Origin: Bryoerythrophyllum caledonicum
Taxonomy: Eukaryota > Streptophyta > Bryopsida > Pottiales > Pottiaceae
DNA length: 64,000 nucleotides
Reading direction: 5' to 3'
Assembly: GCA_963971425.1 (NCBI GenBank)
Contig: OZ020520.1
Coordinates: forward strand, 26,626,724-26,690,723
Positions 11,471-23,355 of the stretch are shown one piece after another (the stretch's first letter is position 1; every line of letters starts with the position of its first letter). The notes under the pieces are model-generated. The model was given only the letters and a program-made list of their open reading frames with translations. It was not told where the DNA came from and ran no database searches. The position numbers and the translations under genes were made by a program.

Positions 11471-14400
11471 ATGGCCTCTGCTGATTTAGGTAGTGTAGGT
11501 ACCGTTGTGATTCATGGTCAGGGTGAAGAAATCCCAATTACGTTTCGTGTAGCGTATGATGGTCATTGCTCAGTTACAGCGAGTAGACTTTCTTCCAGGT
11601 TTCAGTTGTTGGAGGATTCAGTTTATGTTGATGAAGAAGTACGTGATCCAGAGTCTGGTGTTATCACTCATACCATAGGTCAAGATGCCATCAATTCCAA
11701 CGAAGGAAAATCCTGGCTACTCAAGCCTGGAACTTTTAGAGTGTACGGTGTTAGACGAACTACTGACAGTTTATCCACCCAAATTTTGGGATCTCGAGTT
11801 TCTATAACTAGTGATCAGCAAACAAGCGTCCCTCGCAAAGTCAAAGTTGAGCCAGGTTGTGAAATTATTCACATTTTGAGTGATGACTCGGATACGGACA
11901 CCCCAATTCTCGCTGATAAAGAGAAACCAGATAGTTATCCATCTCTTGTACGTTTAGATTCACATGTTCGTCAATCCTCTCATGACAGTCGACCCGTTCG
12001 TGTGAAACCTCCTCTTCCACCATCAACATCACCTTCGCCATCTATAGTAGAATGTATACGGAAACTTGGTGCCAGAAAGGGGTCAAAGTCTATATTGTCT
12101 AGAGTTGATTTTTCAGAAGTCCCAATTTCTACTGTGGATTGCTTGCCTCCAAGCTTTGATGGAGATTTCATTTTTGTTTTGCCTCCAGCTTCACTATTGT
12201 CTTCGCAGTCACAAGCCAAGCTACTGCAGGGCATGGACAAGCGTCATGATGGTCATGCGTGGACTCGTACAGTCACAACGCACATTATGAATGACTTCGG
12301 TCTCTCTTTTAGAATGTCCTCATGCCTAGGTCACTTGAAGTGCGTCAATGACCAATGTAACTACCTTGATAGAGTTCATAGACCTACTCCAACCAATGAG
12401 ACAGAGTGGGATGGAGCATCGTATTTAACATTTGTCCCTGATTCAAAACCTCCGAAAGGCTCAACTGTTGTTTGCAAAGTGTATCAGACTCCTCCTTCAT
12501 GTTTAAACGTCTGCTCTGCCAAAATCTACTATGTCTTAAGTCCACCTCCGATGTCTCGTGCTTGTGTTCATATTGGTACTCACTTACATCCGGTAAAGAT
12601 TGGTGTTGACAGAGAGGCTGAGGAACAATTGACGACCCTCCTCAGCGAGCAAGTTGAGAAAACTCCGTCCGCTACAACATCTACTATAGTGTTGGAGGCC
12701 GGGAAGGAATTTGTTGCGGAATTGTTGCTGAATCCAGAAGGTGCCTCTGAACGGAGTCTGTCAAAAGAGGAATTGGTGCATGTTCTTGAGAGAAGCAAGA
12801 ACTTAACATCTCCAAATCTGCGAAACAAGGTCTCATCCTTCCGTTATCTCAGACGCTACGGAGTCATGGACAGCATAACAAAGCTTAGAGGATCGAGCAA
12901 ATGGGCGTATTTGCAAAACAACATGTTTCCTGGACAAGGAGAAGCGTCTGACAAGGTATTTGTTTTTAAAATGTTTGAAGTTGGACCCGGCAGTGGTGTC
13001 GATCTTGTCATGCGGATGTAAACTGGCGGTGATTTACACAATGCTTGGATGATGTTTGACCATGTCAAGCGTGTGAAGGGCTGGACCACAATGGCTTGTC
13101 ATGTCTATGATGCTTCTTATTGTCGTGTCATGACAATAGCAGTTTGTGACATGCAATCTGAGGACGTTCATGCCCAAGTTGTATTTTGGAAAAACTTGAA
13201 TGCCGTTGTAGGGCGACATGGCATTTCCGAGCCCAATTTCCAGGGATTTATGGCGGACAGTGCCCAAGCTAATTGGAATGCGGTGAGGATCACTTACGGT
13301 TTTGGCGATGCAAAGATTCGAATGGACGACCGGGAACGTACATGTTTATTCCAGTGGACACAATCTCTTGAAAAGCACACAAAGGCGGATATTCGACCCG
13401 ATCTCCAAGAGCAGCATCGTCGTCTATGTAAGCAATACAAGAATGCAAATTCTCTAAAAGACGCGCAGTCTAAATACCTTGCCATCAGATCTTGGTGGTT
13501 ATCATCAGGCGCTACAACCGAGGAAGGCCTTGTTCGTCTGGACCTATGGCTTGCTTTTTGGCACTTTCGATACCGCCAATGGGGTGGATTTATGGAGCTT
13601 GTAAGTGTATATTTATATTCTATGCATAATTCTATCTTACTTCCAGATTAATTTATCTTCTTGCATATGATTTGATGTAATCCATTACTTATAATTTGAT
13701 ATGTCATCTATTCTCTAATAGCTTGATACATGTGGCAGAATCTCAGTGAAGAACTCGTGGAAATGCCCTCTTGTAACCTTGCAGAGACAGTGCACAACAA
13801 ATGGCTCCAACAGTCGGGAAAGAGGGGAAATGATTTATATGTAGCGACAGTGGACGACTACGTTAGAGCATTCACGCAAGTGCTTGCATACTATCAGTTC
13901 TCCAAAGGCGACAGAGCAGGCACGGGCCCAAGTAGAGACGATCTTCGTGTGCGCCTTGCCCAACGCAATGTCAAGACTACAGGAGATCCAAAGAAACTCC
14001 ATGCGGCCTTAGAGGTAATGCCAGGTGCTTCAAAATTTTGTACGAGAGAGCCCCATTTTGAAGGTGAAGAGGTCTTCATGTCCTTGAAACGAAGGACAAA
14101 CATCCCCATTGGATCAGAGTATGACTCTCATCGCCCAGACAAGATCAGCATGTCTCGGCCGGCAAAGAAAGTACGTTGCGATGGAGGCAGTTCTGTTGGT
14201 CATACACGTGACTGTGAGTCCCATTCTGTAGCAGAGATTCCCCGAGTTGAAGAGACGATGACGGCCACACCAATTCCGCAACATGCGAAGGTGGTCCTTG
14301 AGACGACTTGTAATGAGAAGGAGTGGCACATAGCGCGGCTTCCAAGGACTTCAGCAAAAGCTTGCTTTGCACAACAAGCTATAACAAAGAAAAAATGTGT

Positions 14401-15181
14401 TGCCAAGATTGTCCAATACAACAAATCTACAGCTGCTCCTACTTACACGGGAATGATGACCCATTACAAGAAGAACAAGGTTGAGCAGATGCAGTTTTTC
14501 TTTTGCAACGACGATATTGAACGTTGTGTGAAGGGCACAAGGCGCAAGTGGGTTGTGGCTAAACCACATGTGCCCGAAGTTTGGCCTGTCAAGCTTGGTA
14601 CGAACCTTACTCAACAAGAAGTCTATGCTCTAGAGCATGCCGGATTTCAATTGGCAGAACGCCCTATACTAGCACCACATGAATTGTTTGGTGATTTTAC
14701 CGAACTTATCAATTTTGAGGAGTACCCAGCACCAGTTTCCCCTAACGATTACCCAAAGCGCAGGTTCGGGAAGAACATTCGGCGCAACTCGAAGGCCCCA
14801 TCTTTGAAACACTCCAACAGCTATGCATCCGCCCTTTCAGTTAACGGTAAAGTTCAAAAGGTCACCATGCTTCCTTCTCCAGGGTTGGGTTCAATTATTA
14901 CATTTGAATCTATCCAAGGATCCAAGGCATCGTCATATCTAATCACTATTGGACAATTTCCGAGCTGCGATTGTCCGTTTTTCAAAGATATGGAAATCAA
15001 GTCCCTAGGGAAGCGTGGGCAATGGGTAAATTGCAAACATATGTACCATATTTTTACTCAAATATGTCATCTTCTTCCTGAGGTAGATCAATTTATCCAC
15101 GCACCGAGTTTTAGCTACAATGAAATCAAGCGCGTGTTGGAAGTTCTTCTACCCAAGTGCCCCCCTATTGTAACGGTTTGA
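11471..15181 (+). pseudogene. MULE-type transposase with SWIM zinc finger (copy 1)
   Basis: Exon 1 is 11471-13600 and exon 2 is 13739-15181 (donor GTAAGT, acceptor GGCAG), 1,191 codons in one frame. One in-frame TAA at 13019-13021 replaces a codon that is CAA in copy 4, so this copy is one substitution from open. The start MAS is shared with copy 4, which supports the ATG at 11471. The N-terminal third is variable and acidic. The core has FDHVKR (first catalytic Asp region), MADSAQANW (second Asp region) and RTCLFQW, where MULE transposases carry a C-x2-H-like motif. The C-terminus has CDCPFFKD then CKHMYHIF, a SWIM-type C-x-C...C-x-H zinc finger. It acts on the element ends. The clade looks unlike classic MuDR, and I assign it to MULE by motif order only. 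Confidence 0.8.
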
Positions 15182-15867
15182 CATTTGGATATACTGTATC
15201 TTTCATTTCATATTCAATTGAAACACTAGTGTGACTAAAAGGGCCACTAGTACATATTGCGATACGTACTTCGTCTACAGTTTCATCTTACCATGGTTAC
15301 TTCTTCTACAAGTTCATCTTACCATTGTATGGACTTCGTAAACGGATTATCTAGGATGCTAGGCCTTTTGGGTACACTATAATTTTCTACTATGGCTCTT
15401 TGATTAAAATACTTGACTCCAGAAATAGCCCATAAATCTTAATATGAGGCTCACCCTAAACCCTAATAAAATCCTTTGTGAATTACTATTCCTTGCATTT
15501 CAGTTCAAAGTGAAATTAATGAGTATGAAAGTGAAGAAGATAACACTATGAAACAATTCTTGTCAAGATATCAGGATGTTAGGGATAGTCTTTACTGATT
15601 GAATAAATGTATAATAAGAACATTTTCAATTCAAAACGTTGCTAATAAAAGATTTTCAAATCATCCCTAAATCCTCCTCTCCTTCTGAATGTAAAAATAC
15701 AGTTACAACAAATTCCATATCCACGGTTATAGGGTAATACGTTTTCCACATTAAAAAATCAGACAAGTTTGCAAATAGTACACATTTATTTATATTTTTA
15801 GCCATTTAAAAAAAATCATACCAATATGATTAAGTTCTCAAGAAATTTCTACCTAAATCCAATATTT
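15182..15867. other. 3' subterminal MULE DNA, no gene recognised
   Basis: AT-rich, non-coding. It carries TATCCACGGTTATAGGGTAA at about 15719, the same subterminal motif (inverted) that follows the left end and occurs at other ends of the family. The distance from transposase stop to element end (738 bp) is close to that in copy 4 (668 bp). Confidence 0.55.
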
Positions 15868-15919
15868 ATCTGCTCACTGCTCACCGCTCATCGCTTTCTG
15901 CTCACAAAATAGCTTCGCT
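15868..15919 (-). repeat. Right terminal inverted repeat of MULE copy 1
   Basis: CTGCTCACTGCTCACCGCTC with further GCTCAC-like units and CACAAAATAGCTTCGCT is the inverse of the left end. The duplication CAGCATCGGGC follows at 15920-15930. Confidence 0.75.
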
Positions 15920-15949
15920 CAGCATCGGGCATGTTGGAGAGGGTGGCAT

Positions 15950-17540
15950 AAGGGATTTTTGCATTTTCAAAGCATGGAGTGGTGCGACGGGTAGTATGTA
16001 GACAAATTCTTCCTTCCCAGAACTAGTACCCGACTTTTTACCTTTTAGAAATTGGTAGAAGGCAACAACTTGTATAAATGCTCAAACCTTGTCATTGATG
16101 GCCACAACATACAAATTATCGTTCCTTTTCTTTGACTGTTGCAACTAATTGTTAATGGTTGACTCCGCCAAAATACATGACGACATCTCGGCCACTTCAT
16201 ATTTAAATAGATCTTGCAAAGAAATACTTATGGTGAAGTTGGCACTAGATAGGACAAAGTTGACTAATAAATGTACTAGGATATGAAGGACTACCTATAG
16301 CAACAAAGAATAATGCAATTAGATACAAATGGTAGCTCTCAAGAGAGAGTGCCATTCATGAACTTCATAGCACTGACAGGGGATCCGATTACCATACAAG
16401 ATACGTACAACATTCAAATTGGCTTATGCATTGTTATCCATCAATCCTTTGAAATTTGGATTTGGAATACTATGCCTACTCAAAATTGCATTCAGATTCT
16501 TTAAGAACACATGTTGGGCTGCCACACCTTTGGACGACATATCGCAAATACCAATAGTTATGACGGGGCTGGAAGTGAAATTGTACACATGGTAGGCCAT
16601 AGTGGTCCAGGACTTGACGTATTAGACATGGTCAGATATTTTCTAAGCGTCCAAGTCACCCCCAAGTTGCATCTACTTTACCTTTTAATTGTTTTTATTT
16701 CTACATGGCTTTATTCAATCAACCCCACTTTGAGAACCCACCTCATCTATCCTAAAAGAGAAAACCTTATCAAACTTTGTTCCTTCTTCCAGAAAATGGT
16801 TCTTTTGGATGAAGGCCCACTTATTGGAACCTCTCATGTTGGTGATACTATCTATTATTCCAAAATATTGCAAATATCAAAAAGTAGTTACCTTGTTGCG
16901 AATATTAGAGGAAGACATATGTTTAAACATGTCCAAGACGGGGACAAGTTCCTCAAATTCAAGCGTCTTCTAGGGAACACGTTCCAAGTATAACAGTAAT
17001 TCACTGAGGTACTCCTTGCTTGCTTCAAGGACAATAGCTAACCTTGTCGCAAATAGAGTCATCTCTACTTGTTTGTCAATTATGGTATGGAGCTTAGTTG
17101 ATGAGTCTCTATAATTTTCTTTCTTTACAACTTGACCATAGATATAGTGATGCACGCAAGCACATGTTTAGTGGTTGTTTCCATGTACGTAAGAGATCGT
17201 TGTGGGGCAACTTCCAATACTTGTCGGTTGAATTTGACAGAATGAAATGACAATAGTAGAATGAGGAGGAGAGTGACAATTAGGAACGAAGAAAGACGTC
17301 GCGGTACCCTTCCATTCAATATCATTATAAGTGGCATGCAAAGAGGACGCTGTAGATAGTCGCAAGAATTATAGATAGTAGGCACACCGCATGTGCTCCA
17401 AATAAGCCAACGTTATAAAAAGAAAGGTAAAACTCATATTCGATGTGCGTCGTAATTGTTTGAGTCCATGCGTAGCCGTCATCTTTCTTATCCATTCCGT
17501 GCAGCTGCCCAACCTTACTTGACGGCGGATACTTCTCTAA
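15950..17540 (-). mobile_element. MULE transposase fragment, inverted (copy 2)
   Basis: The minus strand encodes heavily decayed pieces collinear with the transposases of copies 1 and 4. Sequence near 16140-16190 matches the start of exon 2 (HNHWLQQS region). 16380-16470 matches the segment around the second catalytic Asp. Around 17000-17070 IVLEASKEYLSELLL matches IVLEAGKEFVAELLL. At about 17460-17510 MDKKDDGYAWT matches MDKRHDGHAWT. Many stops and frameshifts, no terminal repeats found. It abuts the right duplication of copy 1, so copy 1 may have landed at the edge of this older relic. Confidence 0.75.
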
Positions 17541-18639
17541 TGGTGGAAGGAAGTTCCATAAGAGGTCTCCGATATTGGCGTCTTTTTAGAAAGAATTACC
17601 AGAAGATATCTCTGACATCGGCATTCTTCTTGAGGACCCTTCTTAAATATAGAAAAGGAACTTTCAAAGGGGATGCCAACATCAACATCCCTCTAGAGGA
17701 TGCCTCCAATGTTTAAAAAGGGAACCTACAAAGAGATGCCGACATCAACACCACCTAGGAGGCCCCTTTGGGGACGATCTACAAAGGTACCGCGTTTTTG
17801 ATGTCATAGTGTGCCAAAGTTGGAAAAAACAGTATTTATTTCTTTTAAGGGTATACAAATGAGGAAAATTATTGAATTTGAAGGAATGATTGACATTACT
17901 AATGTATCCTAGGATCCAAGGGCATTTTGCCATTTGTAATCAATGTTTGGTTTTATTCACTAAAATCACTAAGAAATAGGGAATTCCATAAAAAATTTGA
18001 AATAATTTTTTTTCACTTTTGTTGATTGAAAGATTAAATTAACAAGGTTATACAAGTAGGCCTAATTTTTTAATTAGTTCGTTGTTGAAATAACCGTCAA
18101 CTCAAAATTAGGAATTTTTAGTGTCACAATGTCTCTCCTTTCTAGTTCAGCATTCCTAAAAGATTCTTTATAGAAGGGATTATATAACAAAAAAATGAGT
18201 CCTACATGTAAAATCAAGTTAACTTCAACCACCAACCAACCAAAATGTTAAAAACTTTTTTTTCCAATTTTTATTGAACTCTCCATTTTTGAGCAAAGGT
18301 GAGTAACCTTAGCACACCGTGACCCTTCCTATTTTTAAAAACCAAACTTCTAAAAGAGGTTTGTACATCGGCACCTCTCTAGAAGATCCTCCAATGTTTA
18401 AATATGGAACTTCCAAAGGAGGTGCCGACATCAACATACTTCTAGGGGGTCCTTTTAATGTTTAAAAAAGGAACGTCCAAAAGGGCGTCGACACCGGCAC
18501 CCTTTTAGAGGGCCCCTCCAATGTTTATTAAGGGAACCTCCAAAAGAGATGCCGACATCGGCACCCCTCTAAAGGGCTCCTTGAATGTATAAAAAGGGAT
18601 CTCCAAAACGGGTTCCAACATTGGCATTCCCTGTAACTT

Positions 18640-18840
18640 AATTCCACGACCTAGGAAAACATAAGGTAATTCCAAAACCGTATTACATTTCACCATCCGC
18701 CACTCTAAAGATGAGTTATCAACGGATGAAGTTTCAAATCTCATTACTTCATCCGCATATAAATCATCCGTGCAACGTCCAATGATAAAGTGTAATACAA
18801 TTTCAGAATTCTCTTGAAATTTCCAAGAGCGTGGTTGCAT
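18640..18840. repeat. Central inverted repeat of the foldback structure
   Basis: AATTCCAAAACCGTATTACA near 18670 pairs imperfectly with TGTAATACAATTTCAGAATT near 18795, so the hinge of the large palindrome can also fold. A 111-residue minus-strand open frame across it (18505-18840) has no recognisable domain and I do not call it a gene. Confidence 0.55.
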
Positions 18841-19227
18841 ACTTCAGGGGGTGCCGATGTGGGCTCTCCTTTTAATGGATCCCTTAATAAACATTAGAGA
18901 GGCCCTATAAAGGGCGGCCGATGTTGGCGCCCCTTTTAGAGGTTACCTTAATAAACATCAGAGGGGCCCTCTAAAGGGGTGCCAATGTTTGCGCCCCTTT
19001 TGGGAGTTCTTTTAGTAAACATTAGAAGGGCCCTCTAAAGCGGTGCAAATGTCAGCCCCTCTTTTAGAGATTTCCGTTAGAAATATTAGAGGGGCCCTAC
19101 AATGGGCGGCCAATATCAGCACTTCTTTAGGAGGTTACCTTTAGAAACATTAGAGGGGCCCTGTAAAGTGCGGCCAATATCTGCGCCTCTTTTGGAGGTT
19201 CCCTTAATTTACATTAGAGGGGCTCTA

Positions 19228-19584
19228 AAAAATTAAAAAAATTCCACTCTCCGAAGGAGACCGGCGTGAATATAATGTTTGTTCATTCTCTTCACTAAAC
19301 GTATGGCCACGGGACATAGGCTAGCGCAATAGAACTACTCCCCCCTCTCGAGGGTAAACACTTTTCTACACTAAGTGCTTCGCTACACTAATTGCCTTAG
19401 AGACAACCGACATGTCATCTCCTCCAAGGGCTTTGTGGGTCCCCACACAACAAGGCCTTGGGATCCCCCACCATAATTGGGTGGACTATGGTGGTAGGCA
19501 CTACGCCGGCAATAAGACTTGAACTCACAACCACCTCACCGGTGTGCCATGACTCAAACCACTACACCAAGGCCGTGGTGCCTT
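19228..19584 (-). mobile_element. tRNA-derived SINE, 357 bp, with perfect 11 bp target duplication
   Basis: Read on the minus strand, the head begins GGCACCACGGCCTTGG and contains an A-box-like TGGTGTAGTGGTTTGAGT and a B-box-like GAGTTCAAGTC at pol III spacing. The distal end is T/A-rich. GAGGGGCTCTA flanks both sides (19217-19227 and 19585-19595) and belongs to the foldback repeat unit, so the SINE inserted into the finished array. Confidence 0.85.
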
Positions 19585-20055
19585 GAGGGGCTCTACAAAG
19601 AGACGCCGATATCGGCACCTCTTTTGGAGGTTCCCTTGGTAAACATTAGAGGGGCCCTCTAAAAGCGTGTCGATGCAACGACTCTTTTGGAGGTTCCCGC
19701 AATAAACATTGGAAGGGCCTTCTAAAAAGGTGCCAATGTCAACACCTCTTCTGGAGGTACATGTTCTAAACATTGGAGGGGTCCTCAGAAAAAGTGTCAA
19801 TGTCGCCAGCCATTTTAAGGTTCTTTTTTGGGGGGGGACCCTATGGAGAGGTGTTGTTGTTGGCACCGTCTTTAGAGGTTTGCTTTTTTGAGATAGGAAA
19901 GGCCTTGCAATGGGATTTTCATGTCGGAAGCTCATTTGGAGGTTGTTTTTTTTGAACATTGAGGTTGCCCTTAGAAAGGGTGCGGATGTTGGCACCTTCT
20001 TCTAAATTCTTTAAAGAATAATAAGAGGGCCCTTTAGAGAGGTATCAATGTCTTC

Positions 20056-22029
20056 ATGGGATGTTGAAGTAGCAAACTTGCAAGCGGCCGCACTATCTCC
20101 AAGCTCAGCTTCACTTGTTAGCCGTTTTGATTATTGTGTGTATAGATACGTTGACAACCAGGCCGACGTAGAGTTATATATTCTTCTCTCTACATTTGGT
20201 TGTTCCGCGCAGTGGGGGTTTGCAATTTTGAACTTTATCTAATGCTCTCACTTCTCTAATTTTATCTTCTGCTATTTTTAGTGATTAAGATTATCATTCT
20301 GCAATCCGCGGACCGCTTCAAATAATACTTGTCATGCTTCTTAATCTTTTTAGCATTTGGAATTGCAAATTAAATAGCTATAAGCCTTTTTGACATGTAC
20401 CTTTGCATATATTAGTCCTTGATGTATTTGCTTATCAAAATTGAAGTGTCCATTCTTTCCGTCCATAATGATGATTGTGGACAAACCGTGGTGTTCAACA
20501 TACAACTTGTGTGCACGCGTTTTGTTGGCGTTAAAAGTCATGGCCATACTCCGACGCCAGATTCTTTAATGTCAAATGATTGTTGATGCCGGTAATTTTT
20601 GTGGTCTCTAGTGACCTTGCTCCATACTTAATGCATGCATTAAAAAGCTTATCAAAATGATCATCCACAACTTCTTTAGACTCCGCTGACAATTTCTAGC
20701 AACTACTATGGTCCATTAAAGAATATCCCTCCAAGAATATACAACAGCATGAGGAACAACTCCATACCGTCTATGGAGATGTCTGGCAAGTCCAACACCG
20801 AAGTGATTCCTTTCCGCATCTTCTGCTTAAACATGGCTTCACAGACCTGCTAATACATTGAGAGAATTCACTTGTGTGCCTTTACCAAGCCTCTATTGCA
20901 TTAAATGTCACGTCTATTTTGTCCCCAACTTCCAGCTCCATTAGGACCTTGTAATGTTGCCAAAATAGAAGTTCTAAGCTATTTTAGCTCCCCACGTCAA
21001 TTGGCAATTGTTCTCTGTTGAGTGTTAATTGCAATTGTATGTACTTTTTTGCGCAAGCCATAGAAGATAAAATGACAATGTTTTTGGAGAGGATTCTAGA
21101 GGGGATCATTGTATCCTTCCTAGATAATTGGTTGATAAACCCTCACCAACTGAACTACGCCTCTCAGCGCCGCTTCTGCTAGTAATTATCTAAATATAAT
21201 CCTTCATATATTTTCATTCCCTCCTCACTGATGTGGTGAGGCATTGTTTGCACAAGAAATTTAGACGTGCATGTTCCAATTCATAACGGCAGTGGTGGAT
21301 CTTATGGTCGCAAATAAAATTCTTTAACCAATCCTAACACCCGCCTTTCTTTAAACTACTTTGTCTACTCTATCCGCAACATGTTTGCAATCCTACACTT
21401 TTCACCCTCAACATTACTACGTGCGCGGACCTAGTCCATTTGGTATATTTTTTCAAATTTTTTGCTCATTTCAAGCAATCTATGTTTAGAGGTTCCAAGT
21501 TTTTAAGACCACAGTCTTCACTTACTAAAATAGATTAAGCATTCCCTACTATCCACTTCTTCATTCAAGCTTTAATTTCTCTTCAAACAATTCAATGTGA
21601 ATAATATTTGTACTTATTACATGACATGATCATCCCATATACAATCACTTAATAGTTGTGTATTTACTTTTCACATGTGAAGGAACCATTTATTCAAGAT
21701 TTGTTTATTCTTTATGCCACCTCTAACTTTTGACTTCTTCAAGTATAACTAAGCAATGTGAGATGCCGACATGTAGTACAAAAAACCAGTACTTACTACA
21801 TATATTTGTTTAATACAAGAATACAGTCCACAATAGATTCCAATTTACTCTACAACAATTGAAGATCCCATGATAACTAATTTCTTTTAAGGAGCTCCTA
21901 CCATCTACGACTATAGGGTATCTAATATCATATAACCAAAAAATAATTTCTATTTTCAAATTAACCGCCCTCTGCTGCAAACTAGGTCTATAAGATTTCC
22001 AACATTAAATCAAAATCCATGGCTGTAGG
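20056..22029. other. Intergenic, degraded sequence, no gene recognised
   Basis: A minus-strand open frame at 20350-20547 and neighbouring frames between 20450 and 20700 have coding-like flavour but many stops and no domain that I recognise; an old transposon relic is possible. The rest to about 22030 is AT-rich without features. Confidence 0.4.
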
Positions 22030-22178
22030 GCCCTACTAGTCTATTTAAGCTTTAACTTTAACTTATCTTTTTCTTTGATTCCATCTTTAACTTTAACTTT
22101 TACAAAAAATGCACAACTTTTTATACTCTGCGCTCACAACCCTACGCTCACCGCTCTGTGCATGCAAAATAGCTTTGT
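22030..22178 (-). repeat. MULE-family right end fragment
   Basis: It contains CCATGGCTGTAGGGCCCTAC, then AT-rich DNA and GCTCACCGCTCTGTGCATGCAAAATAGCTT-type terminus ending near 22178. It is the same order as the other right ends of this family, but decayed. Confidence 0.6.
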
Positions 22179-22309
22179 CCTCCACGGCCATAGGGTTCCT
22201 ACAACCCTCACCAAACTCACTCATCACCCCCTTCTTAAAATGTACCTCCCTAGGTACTTTGGTATACAAACAAATAAATCAGATAATACTAGGAACCCAC
22301 GGCTATAGG

Positions 22310-22474
22310 CCCTCAACCGTCACCTTTTGCTTTAATTTTCACTTTCTCATTTATATTATTTCCAACTTTATCAAGAACTTTTCCCAAAAATTGCCCAACT
22401 TTTTTGCTCTAGGCTCACCGCCCACCGCTATCCGCTCACCGCTCACCGCTCTGGGCACGCAAAATAGCTTCATC
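22310..22474 (-). repeat. Second MULE-family right end, tandem with the first
   Basis: CCACGGCTATAGGCCCTCAA at about 22289-22310 leads to several GCTCACCGC units and GCACGCAAAATAGCTTCATC near 22474. Same orientation and internal order as the preceding fragment, about 290 bp on, so the two look like a tandem duplication or two successive insertions. It abuts transposase coding sequence directly. Confidence 0.6.
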
Positions 22475-22483
22475 CGGTGTCGA

Positions 22484-23355
22484 GCTCTGGAAGATTGGAT
22501 GGCTTTTTAACATTTTTGCTATTGGCAATGGGGCGGTGCTATGTAGCTTGTGATTACTCTTCTCCACTTTGATATGTGTAATCTCGAGTGTTCATTCAAA
22601 GAGAAGGAGAGTAGATCATATTGATGGCAGTTGTTGTTTGTATTTAGGATCTCACACTTGACAAAAGATCCGACATGCCATCGTACAACCTCGTGGAAAT
22701 TGTCCACAACCATTGGCTACAACAATCCAGAAATACTATGGCGTGTTTGTACACAACAACTATGCACGACCTCATGTGTGATTTCATTCGGATCACTTTG
22801 TATCGTACATGGTTAAAAGGTGGCACATCTAGAAAAGGTCTTGACCAAGGTACGCTTTGTCTGCTCTCTTCTCAATGCTCAAGTGACCCCAAATTCATAG
22901 ATGGGGCAATCAGAAACTTCCCTAAGGCTAAGGATCTACTAACCAGGATGGGCGGATTGGAAGGTGCTGAAATTATTGGGTCCACGAAGCACAAGCTTGA
23001 CATGCCACCCGGGTCTGACCACGATTCCTACATATCGGATACAGTGAACTACCCTATCTCCCGTGATGGCCAAAGGGTGACTCCAGCACGTATTGAAGAA
23101 GCCCTCACCGAACAAGACTCGGGAGTCCATCAAACAACATCAACTTTGGAATCGGATTGTGATCCATTGAAGTGGCACATTGCCCGCCTCTCTAAAAGTC
23201 TATTTAAAAATGCCAATCCTTGCAAGCTCACATTGGTGAGCAATGCAACAATAAGATTTTTTCACATTTATAAAAAATGAACTGCCATTTTTTCCCTATT
23301 TTCTGAATTTTTTCTACTTGCTGCTTGTTGCTCGCTGCTCACAAGATAGCGTTGC
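22484..23355 (+). mobile_element. MULE copy 3: truncated and internally deleted
   Basis: It begins inside exon 1 of the transposase (GCTCTGGAAGATTGGATGGC, the LEDWMA region), crosses a recognisable intron (acceptor near 22648) and continues into exon 2 (open frame 22675-23280, close to copy 4). It then breaks off before the SWIM finger and joins directly to a right terminal repeat ending GCTCACAAGATAGCGTTGC at 23355. It has stop codons in exon 1. No left end is present; a foreign right end lies at its 5' side. It is non-autonomous. Confidence 0.75.

Larger units (their letters stand above)
1818..15919. mobile_element. MULE-like DNA transposon, 14.1 kb, two divergent genes
   Basis: Terminal inverted repeats of about 50 bp share GCTATTTTGTGAGCAG followed by tandem GTGAGC units. 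They bound the segment, which is flanked by a near-perfect 11 bp duplication. Inside, a MULE-type transposase gene runs rightwards (11471-15181) and a 15-exon ParB/methyltransferase-like gene runs leftwards (10815-2719), with their starts about 655 bp apart. A second copy at 58488 to beyond the window end repeats this order (end, transposase 3' to 5', divergent partner gene), so the partner gene is a regular part of the element and not a chance neighbour. The transposase has one internal stop; the partner gene looks whole. Size and gene content exceed those of a typical MULE. Confidence 0.8.
17550..20055. repeat. Foldback structure: two inverted arrays of ~60 bp tandem repeats
   Basis: The left arm (about 17550-18640) is a tandem array of a degenerate ~60 bp unit reading GGAACCTCCAAAAGAG-GCCGACATCGGCACC-GGGCCCCTCCAATGTTTA. 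The right arm (about 18840-20055) is the same unit in the opposite orientation (TAAACATTAGAGGGGCC...). The left arm is interrupted at about 17760-18335 by unrelated AT-rich sequence, the right arm by a SINE at 19228-19584. The centre (18640-18840) is itself a small inverted repeat. Arms built of tandem subrepeats are the hallmark of foldback-type elements. No coding function is visible. Confidence 0.75.
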
